Below are positions 47,673-58,390 of a stretch of DNA of 64,000 bases, in pieces. The position numbers and the translations under genes are program-made. Numbering within the stretch: the stretch's first letter is position 1; each line of letters starts with the position of its first letter. The notes below the pieces were generated by a model. It was not told the DNA's origin. It worked only from the letters and a program-made list of their open reading frames with translations, and searched no databases. This DNA comes from Warburgia ugandensis (taxonomy: Eukaryota; Streptophyta; Magnoliopsida; Canellales; Canellaceae): NCBI GenBank assembly GCA_035236585.1, contig CP141132.1, positions 42,101,880 through 42,165,879 on the forward strand, written 5' to 3'.

Positions 47673-49659
47673 ACCCTCTCCCCTCTCACTCCGATCATCA
47701 TTTTTCCCTTCCTTTCCCCTTGTTTTAGCTTGGGTTTCTATCAAGCATGGAGGAATTGCACCCACCGGCGATGGGCATCCTCTTAAGCTGCCCAGGTAAG
47801 ATTCTCCTCTCCTTTCCTTCCCTCTCCTCTTCCCCTCCATTTTCCCTCTATTTTGACTAGGTTTGGTCTCACCGAGCGACAGATCACTAGTGAAACCAGT
47901 ACTAGTGGATCTATTTCAGATCCACCACTTGGGTAGCTCAGATGTGAGATCTGAGCCACTCAACACAGTCATGGGACCCCAAAAACCCTAAAAAACTAGG
48001 ACAGTCTGGGCATCAGGACATCTTGGGTGTTGATCTGGGCTTGGGAGGGTTGGACAGTCCAGATCAGGCCTCCCCATCCCTGTCATCCTTGAAGTGCGCC
48101 GAAGACCCGTTTGCATGACGCAGTCCAAAATGCGCACTACAACGCGTCACTCAGGCATGTGCACACTTTTGAACGTGGTCTCGGTTCGACCAGGAAGGAT
48201 GGGCATCTTGGGAACCATGATGCGCGACATGAAAACCCCAATAAAAGGAGGTTATATAACTCTGATTGACGTTCTGAAAGAACCATTGCGTTCGTAATGA
48301 CGACACGGACCTAATGAGACTATAAAAGTTAGGATCAAAGGACTCTTTTACATGACTACAGCCCAAAAACCATAGAAATCTCTTAGATCGATAAGATCAA
48401 AGATGATCAAATCACATAGATTGATCCATTATACCTAGATGGAACCTAATTCATATAGATCAACCATTATAAGTGAGGTTCAACATAGAGACCCATAACT
48501 TATGGTATAGATCTAGTCGTTGATCTGTAAAATAGGAAATGATACTTGGATTCTTATGTCCAAATAACATCCAAGACTTCACAATGGTGATCTAGAGCTT
48601 GAATGGAGGAGAAACACCATCCAAGAGATATCGAGGTAGGTAGTCTGATACTACTAAGTTTTTATAAATGCATCTTAAAACTCTGATTTGCCTTCATTAC
48701 AGTTTTTAGCATGCTTTTGAGATATGATGTTCCTATACGAGTATGCGGAATTGTCTTCATGTTTTATGGCTTTGAATGTGATATTAGCATGAACTGATTT
48801 TATGGACTGCTCACATGGTTGAAAATAAATACATAAATTGCATGATTTTGATGATTGAGATTTGGATTTATCTATATATGCTTTTTGGGCTATTGAGCCT
48901 AGTGGACACTATGCTAAGAGGTTGTTATGTATGGGATTGGCCTCCTGGCCTCTACCACTAAAAAGGTGGATGGTATCACTGCAAAAAATGGCATTGTCCC
49001 TTCCCTGACTACTGTGGTAAATAGGGACGACCATTAGAGGTGTTACGGCATCCTTTCGAGGACATATCCATAGTCGCCGTGGAGGCTATGGTGGACTAGT
49101 CTCTAAATACTGAAGACACGATTCAGAGGTGTTCTAGTCGTGAGCATAGTTGGCCCTATGATTTCAGTTGTATTGAGATGCATATAGCATTGAAGTGGTC
49201 GTAAACGAGCACTTGTGACCAGTCAATTTGATATGGTTACCGACCCATCGGCTTGAGTTCCAAGTGGGTAGATCGTCGAATGAGGCAGCCTGTGGTCGGA
49301 ACAAAACCAAAAGACCATGTGCATGATACTTATAGTGATGCTAGCATCTACTTTGAAATGATGACTATTTTAAGAGTTTCATGATTATTATATTTGACTC
49401 ATTCATTTTGATGTGTTTGCCAAGATCTTCTTACATGGATTTATTGATTTCTACTCATGATTTTAGTCATGTTTAAATCGTTGTATACTAGATTTTGGTA
49501 AAGGATTCCCTGATTGAAATTGCATCAATGAGCTTATGTTTTATGCATAAATATGCATGTTTACACAAAATGGAATCAGTGATGTTTTACATGAAAAGCT
49601 CTTTGAACTATGCATGTTGCCTGCCATGTTTTCAAAATAGTAGTATTAGACCACCTGCT

Positions 49660-49676
49660 GAGTATGAGAAATACTC
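49660..49676 (+). promoter_or_regulatory. LTR hairpin, D-family version
   Basis: GAGTAT and ATACTC arms around a short loop, preceded by CCTGCT. Position (about 400 bp before the LTR end) and the 'gctgag...ctca' frame correspond to the hairpins in the B-type and C LTRs. Element D has a similar short palindrome near 24700-24720. Confidence 0.5.
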
Positions 49677-50063
49677 ATCTTAATATATTATTTTTACAGA
49701 TTAGATCCACACAGAATTAGAAGAAGCATCAGAAAATGTTAGTGCATCAAGTGAATGGAGAGAAGATAAGCATGAATGTAGTAAACACTCTACCTTTTGG
49801 ACATGTATCTGTACTTATTATAGTTGGGCTGTGAGCTATGACTGGATAGACCTAGGAAATCATTTATGATTTCCATAATTTTCAAAACTAATTTATTCAT
49901 CTCGAAAGCAAATGACACTCGGGGTTTTCAAAATGAATTTAAAATAAAAGATTTTCCACTGCATTGCATTGTTTTTCTAAAAGTGTTTTCAAATAGGGAT
50001 CGATCTCGCCCTATGAATTAGTTATAGCATTTAAAAATGTATGTGAAAACCTAGGTTATCACA

Positions 50064-50638
50064 ATAGCAGTCCAAAATTGGATATAAAACTAATATATTT
50101 ACTTTCAAAATAGTAACTATAATTTTTACAATAATGCATACTATGTAACCATCCAAAACATATTCTAAAACACTTATATCCACAAGGAATATTTTTACCC
50201 CAATTATTATATAAAATATAGTATCTCAAGACATAACCAAAAACAGAAATTTTTACAATAAAAAAATAACAATAATTATTATCTATAAAGCATAACCTAT
50301 AGTTGTCCAAAACTTGATTGAAAACTCATGTATTTAGAACAAAATAGTCAACATAATTATTGTTATAAAATAAAAAATATAATAGCCAAAAAATTATAGG
50401 AAATACCTTTATTTTTATCCAAAACAATCACTGTAAAGAATAATATATAATAGTCCAAAACTCAATAGAAAACTCTTATATTTACTTGCAAGATAATAAC
50501 TATAATTTTTACAATAATGCATAATATGTAGCCATCCAAAACATGATTGAAAACTCTGATATTCAGAAGCAATATTGTCACCATCATTATTATATGATAT
50601 ATAGCATATCGAGGCATCATTGAAAACACATATTTATA
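50064..50638. repeat. AT-rich tandem array, left segment
   Basis: Seven or so diverged ~78-bp monomers of the type found at 58391-63385, with the recurrent blocks AATAATGCATAATATGTAGC and CCAAAACATGATTGAAAACTC. It starts flush with the D-like LTR end at 50063 and stops at about 50638, where H's 5' LTR sequence begins. The minus-strand frame 50059-50310 is a product of the repeat. Confidence 0.9.
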
Positions 50639-50768
50639 TAAGAGTAATGTTAATACTTGTATTAAATCCCCTCAAGGTAGGAGGATTTGATGAATGCATT
50701 TACATGGGATGTACATGATTGAACCCACAACCTTATGTTGACAAGAGTAATGTTAATACTTGTATTAA
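50639..50768. repeat. 29-bp direct repeat around a possible SINE fragment
   Basis: A 29-bp sequence starting AAGAGTAATGTTAATACTTG occurs at about 50639-50668 and 50739-50768. The 71 bases between them, read on the minus strand, contain GGTTGTGGGTTCAATCATG, which resembles a Pol III B box. This could be a truncated tRNA-derived SINE with its target duplication, or a simple local duplication. The repeat is long for a SINE duplication. Confidence 0.4.
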
Positions 50769-52008
50769 ATCTCCTGAAACCCTTATGATCCAACCAAACA
50801 CATATAAAATAGTTAAGGACTAAACTCTAAGTGAATAGGGAACTAGAAGATATTTCAGCTCTAAGTAAATAGACAGATTGTTTGATATGTATGAAATCTA
50901 TTTTACATGCAAGCTTGGAGGCTTGTGATTTTGTTCTAATAGGCATAAGACTGGGGGATGCTATGCTAACCATCCGCTTCTTGAAATTTGATGATACCTT
51001 GCCCTATGAGAGGTTAAAAGTCAGATGGGGAAATTATGGGAAGGCCACCACTGTGAAAGTACTATCTCCCCATATGGGCAGTGACATAACATTTTCCACC
51101 GTGGTATCAGCGGTGAACAGGGTAGTTATCCGAGCGCTAGTACGGATCAGACTGCAGCATGGTAGCCCTTTGATTATTTTGCACTATGATACATATGAGA
51201 GTAGGCATAGTGAAATGCCTTATGTTTTAACATAATGAAATGCTAGGTAATTGTATATTACCAATATTTTCCAAGAAGGGAAATACCCAGTGTAGGATTA
51301 GATGAAATACTAAATTCTTATAATAGAGAGAATTGATCAGCTTAGTTGGGAATGATATTTGACTACTTTTATAAATTTAATTAATTTACCCATGTATAGT
51401 ATGTATGTATGTATATAGATGTACATATATTACAAAGTAAAGAGTAGAGACATGAATATGTTTAGGGATAATGGGTTCATGAAGTATTAGAATTATATTG
51501 TCAATTGTTATGCCTCTTGAATCTCCCACCAAGCATTGCTTACTGAGATATTGTAAATGTTGCAATGTTTACAATATCTCAGATACAGGGAAGGAGAGTT
51601 AGGAGCTCAAGACGATAGAAGACTTGAAGAGAATAATCTTCAAGGTATACCCCTTGAAGACATGTATTTTTCTTTGTTTGAGAGTATTGTATTGTAATTA
51701 GAGTTTCATTGTATGGTGAGCTTTGAGTTTTGGATTATGTAATTTGGACAAGTATTGTAATGGATTTGGCTATACTATGAACCACTGGATGGATTCTAGA
51801 ATTTAATTAAAGTATATTCCTTCAATGGAATTTTATCTTGTACAAAATTCTACTTATGCTATGTATGAAGTGATGACTTGGGTTTTACAAAAGAAGTTCT
51901 AAAGAAAAGAATTTTTGTTGCTTTGTTTTATGAAATTTTTTTACTGTTAAGGGCCCTGCCTTTCAAAAATATATTACAAAACATGTTACAAAAACCCAGG
52001 TCGTCACA
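50769..52008 (+). mobile_element. 5' LTR of element H, R-U5 part
   Basis: Plus-strand LTR tail ending AACCCAGGTCGTCACA at 52008. Positions 50880-51170 match the reverse complement of 14580-14900 in the solo LTR. The U3 start expected to begin TGTAATAATCC (as at 56420) is not upstream; instead the tandem array ends at 50638. The hairpin is at 51543-51582. The frame 50882-51235 (117 codons) spans conserved LTR sequence and has no protein family resemblance, so I do not call it. Confidence 0.85.
51543..51582 (+). promoter_or_regulatory. LTR hairpin, copy 5 (15-bp perfect arms)
   Basis: CTGAGATATTGTAAA / TTTACAATATCTCAG with a ten-base loop, about 430 bp before the LTR end in element H. It is preceded by CAAGCATTGCTTA. 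Confidence 0.75.
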
Positions 52009-52010
52009 GT

Positions 52011-52027
52011 TGGTATCAGAGCCATTC
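52011..52027 (+). other. Primer binding site of element H (Met-tRNA type)
   Basis: TGGTATCAGAGCCATTC, two bases after the LTR end. The match to the initiator-Met-tRNA 3' end is intact over the first 14 bases. Confidence 0.93.
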
Positions 52028-52139
52028 ATCCAGTCGTAGTATAGTACAAATATGTCCAAAAGAGAGTTTATAATCCAAGTCTAGATTAAGATAGAAGTAG
52101 TTGTATAGAGGATTGATAGAAATTTTGGTTTATGAGCAG

Positions 52140-53340
52140 ATGCCACCACAGAGAGTCACAAGGCAGGTAGCTCAAAATACTCCATAAGACAATATGGAGA
52201 GAGTAACCATGAACAATGTGGAAGAGATGGTGACAAGGGTGTTGAGGAACCTCCTTCCTCACCTACAACAAACCCAAGGTTCATCACCTCCCGTAGAAAT
52301 ACCAAGTACGTAGGCTCAGGCTCAGCCTAAAGTGAGACATAATACACCAACACCAACACCAGCTACTCCCACACTAGTACAAAGGCAATCTTCCCTTGTA
52401 CCAAGTGAAGAAGTTAGAAAATCTCCATTAGCACCAGAAAAAGTTGACAAAATGATGCAGAGATTTCAAAAGATGACTACAGTGTATAATGGCAAGGGTG
52501 AAGTTGAGAAGCATGCAAAATGGATATATGAAGTAGAAAAGACTTTCAGGGCACTACGTACTCCTCCAGAGTTGAAGGTGAAATTTGCCACCTACTTATT
52601 GAAACAAGAAGCTGCATTTTGGTGGAAATCAGCTAACAACACATTCTTCTCAAATTCTGAAGATACTACATGGGAGGAATTTAAGGAAGTATTTAACCAC
52701 AAATATTTCCCTTCTCATGTACAAGAAAGAAAGTTGATAGAGTTTTTGGACTTGAGACAAGGGAATATGTCGGTGGTGGAGTATGATAACAAGTTCACAC
52801 AATTAAGGATATTTGCGACTCATGTGTGTAACACTAAAACACACATCGTGAATTGATTCATTGAAGGGTTACACCCAGGGCTGAAAATAAAGGTACTGGG
52901 TACTAAACCCACTACCTTGGCAGAATGTGTGGAAATGGCTTCCAAGTTTGAATAAGAATACAAAAAGATTCAAACTACCAAGTTTAGTGGAGGAAACAAT
53001 AACCCAAAGTCCTTCTAGAAGAATAAAAGACCTTGGAACAATTTTAAGCCCCAAAGAAATCAGAGGAACAATGCACCCAGGCAAAATAGACTACCATGTC
53101 CAAGATGTAGAAAATTTCGCCAAGGCAATATCTACCCTAGACCTATACAACAACAACCACCACAACAGTTTCCAATCAAGTGCCATAATTGTGGGGAGTA
53201 TGGACATGTCGCCACCTACTATACCAAACCATTGGTAGTCAAAGAGGCAAAATTAGAAATTGCCCCTCGACACCAAGGAAGGGTCTTCACCATCACTGAC
53301 GGCCAAGTTGGACCATCTAATGTGGTGATTGAAGGTACAC
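52140..53340 (+). pseudogene. Element H gag (capsid and nucleocapsid)
   Basis: Would form the cytoplasmic virus-like particle. The ATG at 52140 is the first in the frame that leads into the conserved capsid part: residues ~95-230 contain KHAKWIYEVEKTFRAL, AAFWWKSANN, TWEEFKEVFNHKYFP and FLDLRQGNMSVVEYDNKF. The N-terminus has a Pro/Thr-rich linker at 52336-52380. The nucleocapsid zinc knuckle starts at 53181: C-x2-C-x4-H are present, but the last Cys position (codon 53220) is Tyr, a G-to-A change. In-frame stops at 52185, 52854, 52953 and 53016 are TAA, TGA, TAA and TAG, all explicable as C-to-T at CAA, CGA or CAG codons. The frame continues past the zinc knuckle toward protease. Confidence 0.9.
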
Positions 53341-53803
53341 TACTTGTAGCGAAAAACTATGCCAAGTACTGTTTGATTCTGGATCTACGCATTCCTTTAT
53401 ATATTGCGAATTTGCATCTAGTATACAACTGTCAATGAAAAACTTGGGATTTGATCTAAATGTAACAACTCCAATTGACCTCATTTTATTGAACATGGTG
53501 GATTTTGACATCATACTGGGTATGGACTGGTTAGCAAAATACTGGATAGTTATGGACTATCACAAGAAGAAAATCACATTTAGTATACCGGGTGAGGAAG
53601 TATTAGTACTGTATGGGAAACACAATGACTTAGACAAATCCATTATCTCAGCTATGAAGGCAGTCAAACATATGTCCAAGGGGTGTCAGGCATTTCTAGC
53701 AATAGTGATTTCCTTAGATGTTGAACAGCCCAGGATAACAGAAATTGAAGTAGTCAGGGAATTCCAAGATGTTTTTCCTGAAGAGCTACGAAGATTACCC
53801 TGA
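53341..53803 (+). pseudogene. Element H retropepsin (protease)
   Basis: Aspartic protease that would cleave the polyprotein. The catalytic triad region FDSGSTHSFI is intact at 53372-53401. It is followed by FASSIQLSMKNLG and by IILGMDWLAKYW (about 53510), the usual end-of-protease signature of gypsy elements. It lies in the second frame relative to gag: a one-base loss around 53345-53370 shifts the frame, so gag (frame of 52140) and protease (frame of 53435) are no longer continuous. After the protease the frame runs to a TGA at 53801-53803 in the linker to RT. Confidence 0.88.
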
Positions 53804-54385
53804 CACAGAGAAATCGAGTTTACCATTGAAGTAATTCCTAGGACAACTCCAATTTCTAAAGCACCTTGTAGGACGACCCCATTCGAGTTGAAAGGTCAAT
53901 TGCAAGAATTGTTAGACAAAGGGTTTATTAGACCAAGTAGTTCACCATGGGGAGCACTAGTAATATTTGTGAAGAAGAAGGATGGGTCTATGAGATTGTG
54001 CATTGATTATAGAATGTTGAACAGTGTCACAGTGAAAAATAGGTATCCCTTACCTCGCATTGATGATCTCTTTGATCAACTCCAATCTGCTAAGGTCTTT
54101 TCCAAAATTGACCTTAGATCAAGATATCATCAATTTTGTATTAAGGATGAAGACATACCCAAGTCAGCATTTAGAACTCAATATGGGCATTACGAGTTTC
54201 TAATCATGTCTTTCGGGCTGACCAATGCACTAGTAGTGTTTATGGATTTGATTAATAGAATCTTCAAGGAATTTTTGGATAAATTTATGATTGTATTTAT
54301 TGACAATATACTGATTTACTCTACCAGTATCAAAGAACATCAAGAACACTTACGAATTGTACTAAATACCCTCAGAAATACGTAG
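53804..54385 (+). pseudogene. Element H reverse transcriptase
   Basis: Copies the element RNA in the particle. Blocks in order: [19 protein letters not shown] (about 53900), [43 protein letters not shown] with the first catalytic Asp (about 54105), [16 protein letters not shown], then FIDNILIYS at 54296-54322. The last block has Asn for the second Asp of the catalytic pair, a G-to-A change, which should abolish polymerisation. After LRIVLNTLR (about 54370) roughly 50 residues of the usual connection are missing. The next recognisable block is FLGLAG near 54392, followed by a TAG at about 54407. Confidence 0.92.
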
Positions 54386-55763
54386 TTTTCTTGGACTCGC
54401 AGGATAGTACCGTAGATTCATTCAAGGATTTTCTCATATAACTCTTCCTTTAACTTCCTTGGCAAGAAAGGGGGTACAATTGACTTGGATAGAAGAATGT
54501 GACAATAGTTTTCAAGAGCTAAAGAAGAGGTTAACTATAGCACCAGTATTGACTTTGCCATCTCGAAGTGGAGGATATGAAATATACTGTGATGCTTCAG
54601 GCAAAGGGTTAGGGGGTATGTTGATGCAAAATGGGAAGGTCATTTCTTATGCATCTAAACAATTGAAGAAACATGAAATAAATTACCCAGTACATAACCT
54701 AGAATTGGCAGCTATAGTTTTTGCATTGAAAATTTGGAGACATTATTTGTATGGAGAAAAATTCAATGTATTCACAGATGATAAAAGTCTTAAATACATC
54801 TTCACTCAGGCTGATTTGACCATGAGACAAAGAAGATGGATAGAGTATATCAAAGACTACGATTTTGCCATGCAATACCATCCTAGAAAAGCAAATGTAG
54901 TAACTGATGCATTAAGTAGACAGCCAAGAGCTTTACTCACAAACATCACAATTAAATCAACTTTTGTAGAAAGAGTCCTTAAAGCCCAAGAAGAAGATAC
55001 AACAAATCAGGAATTGTGTAAAAAGAAAGGATTTATTAAGGGTACAGATGGGAATATATGTTTTCAAGAGAGATTGGTGGTTCCTTTAAATACATACTTG
55101 AGAAAGGATCTAATACAAGAAGCCCATCAGTCAAAATTTTCTATACACCCTGGGGGTACAAAGATGTATGAGGATTTAAAAAGAAACTTTTGGTGGGAAG
55201 GCATGAAAAGAGAAATAGGAGAATTTGTAGCTAAATGTCTAAATTGTCAACAAGTAAAAGCTGAACACCAAAGACCAGCTAGAATGTTACAAACATTAGA
55301 ACTTCCAGAATGGAAATGGGACAACATCACTATGTATTTTATAGTAGGATTGCCAAGGACTCGAGCAGGTCATGACATGATTTGGGTGGTTGTGGATAGG
55401 CTAACAAAGCCAGCACATTTCCTTCCAATTAGGCAGAACCAATCAGTTGACAGTCTAGCTAAGTTATACATCAAAGAAATAGTAAGTCTTCATGGGATTC
55501 CACTATCCATTATCTTTGATAGGGTTGGAAGATTTACTTCAAGATGTTGGAAGAGTGTACAACAAGCCTTTGGAAACTCACTTAAATTTAGTACAGCATT
55601 TCACCCCCAAACAGATGGTCAATTAGAAAGGACTATTCAAACCTTAGAAGATATGTTGAGAGCATGTGCATTAGATTGGAAAGGGAGTTGGGATGAACAT
55701 CTTTCGTTAGTAGAATTTGCATATAACAATATTTTTCAAACAAGTATTGGTATGGCACCATGA
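54386..55763 (+). pseudogene. Element H RNase H and integrase core
   Basis: RNase H removes the RNA strand; integrase inserts the cDNA. RNase H: YCDASGKGLGGMLMQNGKV (about 54585), LELAAIVFALKIWRHYL, FTDDKSL (about 54775) and the tail HPRKANVVTDALSR. Integrase: HHCC zinc site (HQSKF and HPGG about 55125-55155, CLNC about 55235), then the DDE core. The first Asp is Tyr in NITMYFIVGLP (about 55330), a catalytic loss. The second Asp is kept in FDRVGRFTS (about 55515), and the Glu is kept in GQLERTIQTLEDML (about 55620). The frame 54459-55763 is open for 434 codons, the longest in the window, then ends at a small deletion just after MAP. Confidence 0.93.
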
Positions 55764-56370
55764 AGCATTGTATGGACGGCCATGTCGATCACCAACCTAT
55801 TGGAGTGATGTTGGAGAAAGAAAGCTGATAAAGTCAGAACTAGTGGAACAGTGTATAGACAAGGTTAGATTGATATAGAAGAGGTTGTTAACAGCACACC
55901 ATCGACAGAAGAGTTACGCAAATAAAAGACATAGAGACCTATAATTTGATGTGGGGGAGCACGTATTTCTAAAAGTATCACCTGTCAAAGGAGTAATAAG
56001 GTTTGGAAGCAAAGGAAAACTTAGTCCTAGATTCATTGGTCCATTTGAAATCCTAGAAAGAGTTGGTTCAGTGGCCTACAAATTAGCCTTACCACCCCAA
56101 CTCTCAGAAATACATAGTGTCTTTCACATGTATATGCTAAGGAAACACCTCCAAGATGACACACATGTACTTCAAAGGGTGCCAAAAGAGCTAAAGCCAG
56201 ACCTAACCTTCGAAGAGAAGGCAATACGAATTTTGGACCGCAAGGAACAAAAATTAAGGACCAAAAGCATTCCATTACTCAAAGTCCTGTGGCAACATCA
56301 CTCTGTTGAGGAAGCCACATGGGAAACATAAGCAGAAATGAAGAAGACACACCCTAGTCTGTTTGATTAA
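55764..56370 (+). pseudogene. Element H integrase C-terminus with chromodomain-like tail
   Basis: Continues integrase in another frame after the frameshift at about 55761. SPTYWSDVGERKLI is followed by VGEHVFLKVSPVKGV and GPFEILERVGSVAYKLALP, the GPY/F-type segment (about 55950-56100). VFHMYMLRKH comes next, then RILDRKEQKLRTKSIPLLKV and VLWQHHSVEEATWE (about 56225-56325). This final part is the chromodomain-like module of Tekay chromoviruses, thought to steer insertion to certain chromatin. A TAA at about 56329-56331 interrupts it; the likely original end is the TAA at 56368-56370. A further stop lies near 55877. Confidence 0.88.
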
Positions 56371-56399
56371 GTATTGTATTACAAATTTCAAGGACGAAA

Positions 56400-56419
56400 T
56401 TATTGTAAGGGAGGAAGAT
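56400..56419 (+). other. Polypurine tract of element H
   Basis: TAAGGGAGGAAGAT abuts the 3' LTR start at 56420, preceded by the end signature TTTCAAGGACGAAATTATTG. Confidence 0.88.
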
Positions 56420-58390
56420 TGTAATAATCCTAATTTTTGTAATTGATTGAGAAAATCAATAAAGTTTGTGTTTTAGAAATTTTGGGCTGGAATATTAGGG
56501 TTATTTAGAATGTACTTCTTATAAAAGTATAATCAAGGGATAATACATGCATAATTGAAATTGAACTTAGCGAACCCTTCAGAATGATTGTAAGCACGAC
56601 AAATTTTGAATTCGGATGAAAAATCCTTAATTTTCTTTATTTTGTGGACAAAAGGGTAAAATAGTAATTTTACCCATAATGGAGATCTGAGACATCAAAT
56701 TTTAGAATGTGCTGAGAAATACGAATCCAACACCACTAAGTACGCTCAATTCTAAGATCATGGGGCCCACAAGGGACCTAAAAAGGAATCCAATGACCAG
56801 CCCATGTGAAATCATGGGTCAAACCACTACCAGTTGGTAGTGGAGAAAAATGTGGTGGTGGAGAATCCAATGCTAATTAAATAATAAAAAGAATAAACCA
56901 TAATCATGAAAAACACCCAAAATGCCTATAAATATACCCCCAAAAATCCTCTAAAAATGTCCATAAAATTCCCCCAAAATTATCTTGACTTCCCCTACAA
57001 AACCAAACATAGATCCATTCCCAAAATCCCAAAACTCCCAAAAGATCCCTTTCTTTCATTCTCTCCTTCCTCTCTCTAGATTGGAACAAGAGACCTAAAT
57101 TTAATTAGGTACACTGTTCCATATCAAATATTACAGATCGGACCGTATAAAATTTCCTACCATACCTTAGCTACAAAACGCTCAAATAAATTTCAAGATC
57201 CAATGGCTCAAACAACGGAAATCACAAGACAAGTGGATCTTGGGCTATCTTATCATCAAACTGGTATTCTCTTAATTTGGACTATATAACCAATGTTTTT
57301 CTCCAATCAGGTAGGTGGAACTACTTCCTAAACATATTTATTGTTGTTTAATGAATTTTTTATTTTACTGTAATTTGATTTGGGTGAAAAATTGTAAAAA
57401 TAAAATAAAGATCAGAACCTTCAATTTATGATGATTGAGGGCTCAGATGGAAAATCTGACCCTTCCAACCGATCCAGAAGGCTTCAAAACCCCTAGGGTA
57501 AAAGTTTCACGAAATTATATTAAGTTTTGGACCCTCAATTGAGAGGGATTGATTAGACGGTCCAAAACGGACTGTCCGATATCCCGATCGGATTGGGTTT
57601 CCCAGGACGGTGTGCAAAATGCCACACAAAACACATGACACGTGGTAGTGTGTCCACCCAATGGGACTACTGCACTAGAGCGCCAGTTATCGGGCAAGCG
57701 GGTCACGTGTTTGTCCCAGTGACAGAGGCATCGCCAGCCAGTTCCACCCTGCCTGTTCCACCCAAACGATATAGGCTGTCTATTCCGATGGGCCCAGACC
57801 ATATCTAGACCCTAGGAATGGACTGTGAACTTCCAAATTGAGATCGAAAATAAGCTATGGAAATCTTACAACCTCTAATTTCTTATAAAATGATAAAATG
57901 GAGAAAATAACTTATGAAACTTTCTGTATTTAGGAAATAAGTTTTCAATTTTCAAGATCTTCAAGATCAGAGGTGATCAGATCTTGGTAATCTGTTTTAA
58001 TAATGATATACTATTGAAATAAAGTGATATATATGGTTTATTTGGACATATCTGAGATATATTAAGGGATCTACCCGTTATGGTAGAAAATTCCTAAAAA
58101 TACAAAGGGACCCACTTGATCAATGAGATCAAGTGTGATCAGATCCTTGGGATGGATTGAATGAATATTAATATGATGAAATCCAAGGAGATCATGAATT
58201 GAATATGACAAAAACAAAGCAATATGATCCTTCGACCTTAATGAAGAAAAACCCCTAAATGTAATTAAAACCCTTGATCAAGAGGAAAAGATCTAAGATA
58301 AAATGGTTGGATGATAATTAAAGATTTTAAAAAATATTAATGTAATTAGTTTCATTTTCTATTAATTGATAATAGCATTTTAAATATGAT
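56420..58390 (+). mobile_element. 3' LTR of element H, U3 part
   Basis: Starts TGTAATAATCCTAATTTTTG. It contains a U3 stretch like that of the solo LTR, a TATA box at 56926-56935 with CT-rich sequence downstream (57045-57080) and GC-richer blocks at 57540-57800. It passes at about 58390 into the tandem array without any LTR end signature. The R-U5 half seen in the 5' LTR is missing here, and the U3 half seen here is missing there. The frames at 57515 and 57593 lie in the GC-richer block and are not called. Confidence 0.8.
56926..56935 (+). promoter_or_regulatory. Predicted TATA box in H 3' LTR
   Basis: CTATAAATAT upstream of a pyrimidine-rich region. Prediction by sequence and by position relative to the LTR start. 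Confidence 0.55.

Larger units (their letters stand above)
47239..50063 (+). mobile_element. 3' LTR of the D-like element (2.8 kb)
   Basis: Starts TGTAATGACTCAAGCATG at 47239 after a purine tract and ends AGGTTATCACA at 50063. It is homologous to D's LTRs along its length, for example 49975-50060 with the reverse complement of 24306-24400. Features in order: GGGG...CCCC-like module (47534-47562), inverted repeat (47614-47635), TATA box (47664-47671) with a pyrimidine-rich stretch downstream (47675-47850), GC-rich middle, hairpin at 49660-49676. It ends directly against the tandem array at 50064. Plus-strand frames at 47405 and 48094 are not genes. Confidence 0.88.
52009..56419 (+). mobile_element. 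Internal region of element H, a Tekay-type chromovirus
   Basis: Gypsy order is complete: primer site, gag with zinc knuckle, protease, RT, RNase H, integrase, GPY/F-like segment, chromodomain-like C-terminus, purine tract. The Met-tRNA primer site and the chromodomain place it in the Tekay (Del) clade of chromoviruses. It is inactive: four stops in gag, frameshifts in protease and integrase, a deletion in RT, and changed catalytic residues in both RT and integrase. Confidence 0.92.

Noticed and set aside
50882-51235. 117-codon plus-strand frame upstream of element H
   Set aside because: It lies within the R-U5 part of H's LTR. The homologous stretch in the solo LTR (14580-14900) has no matching open frame.
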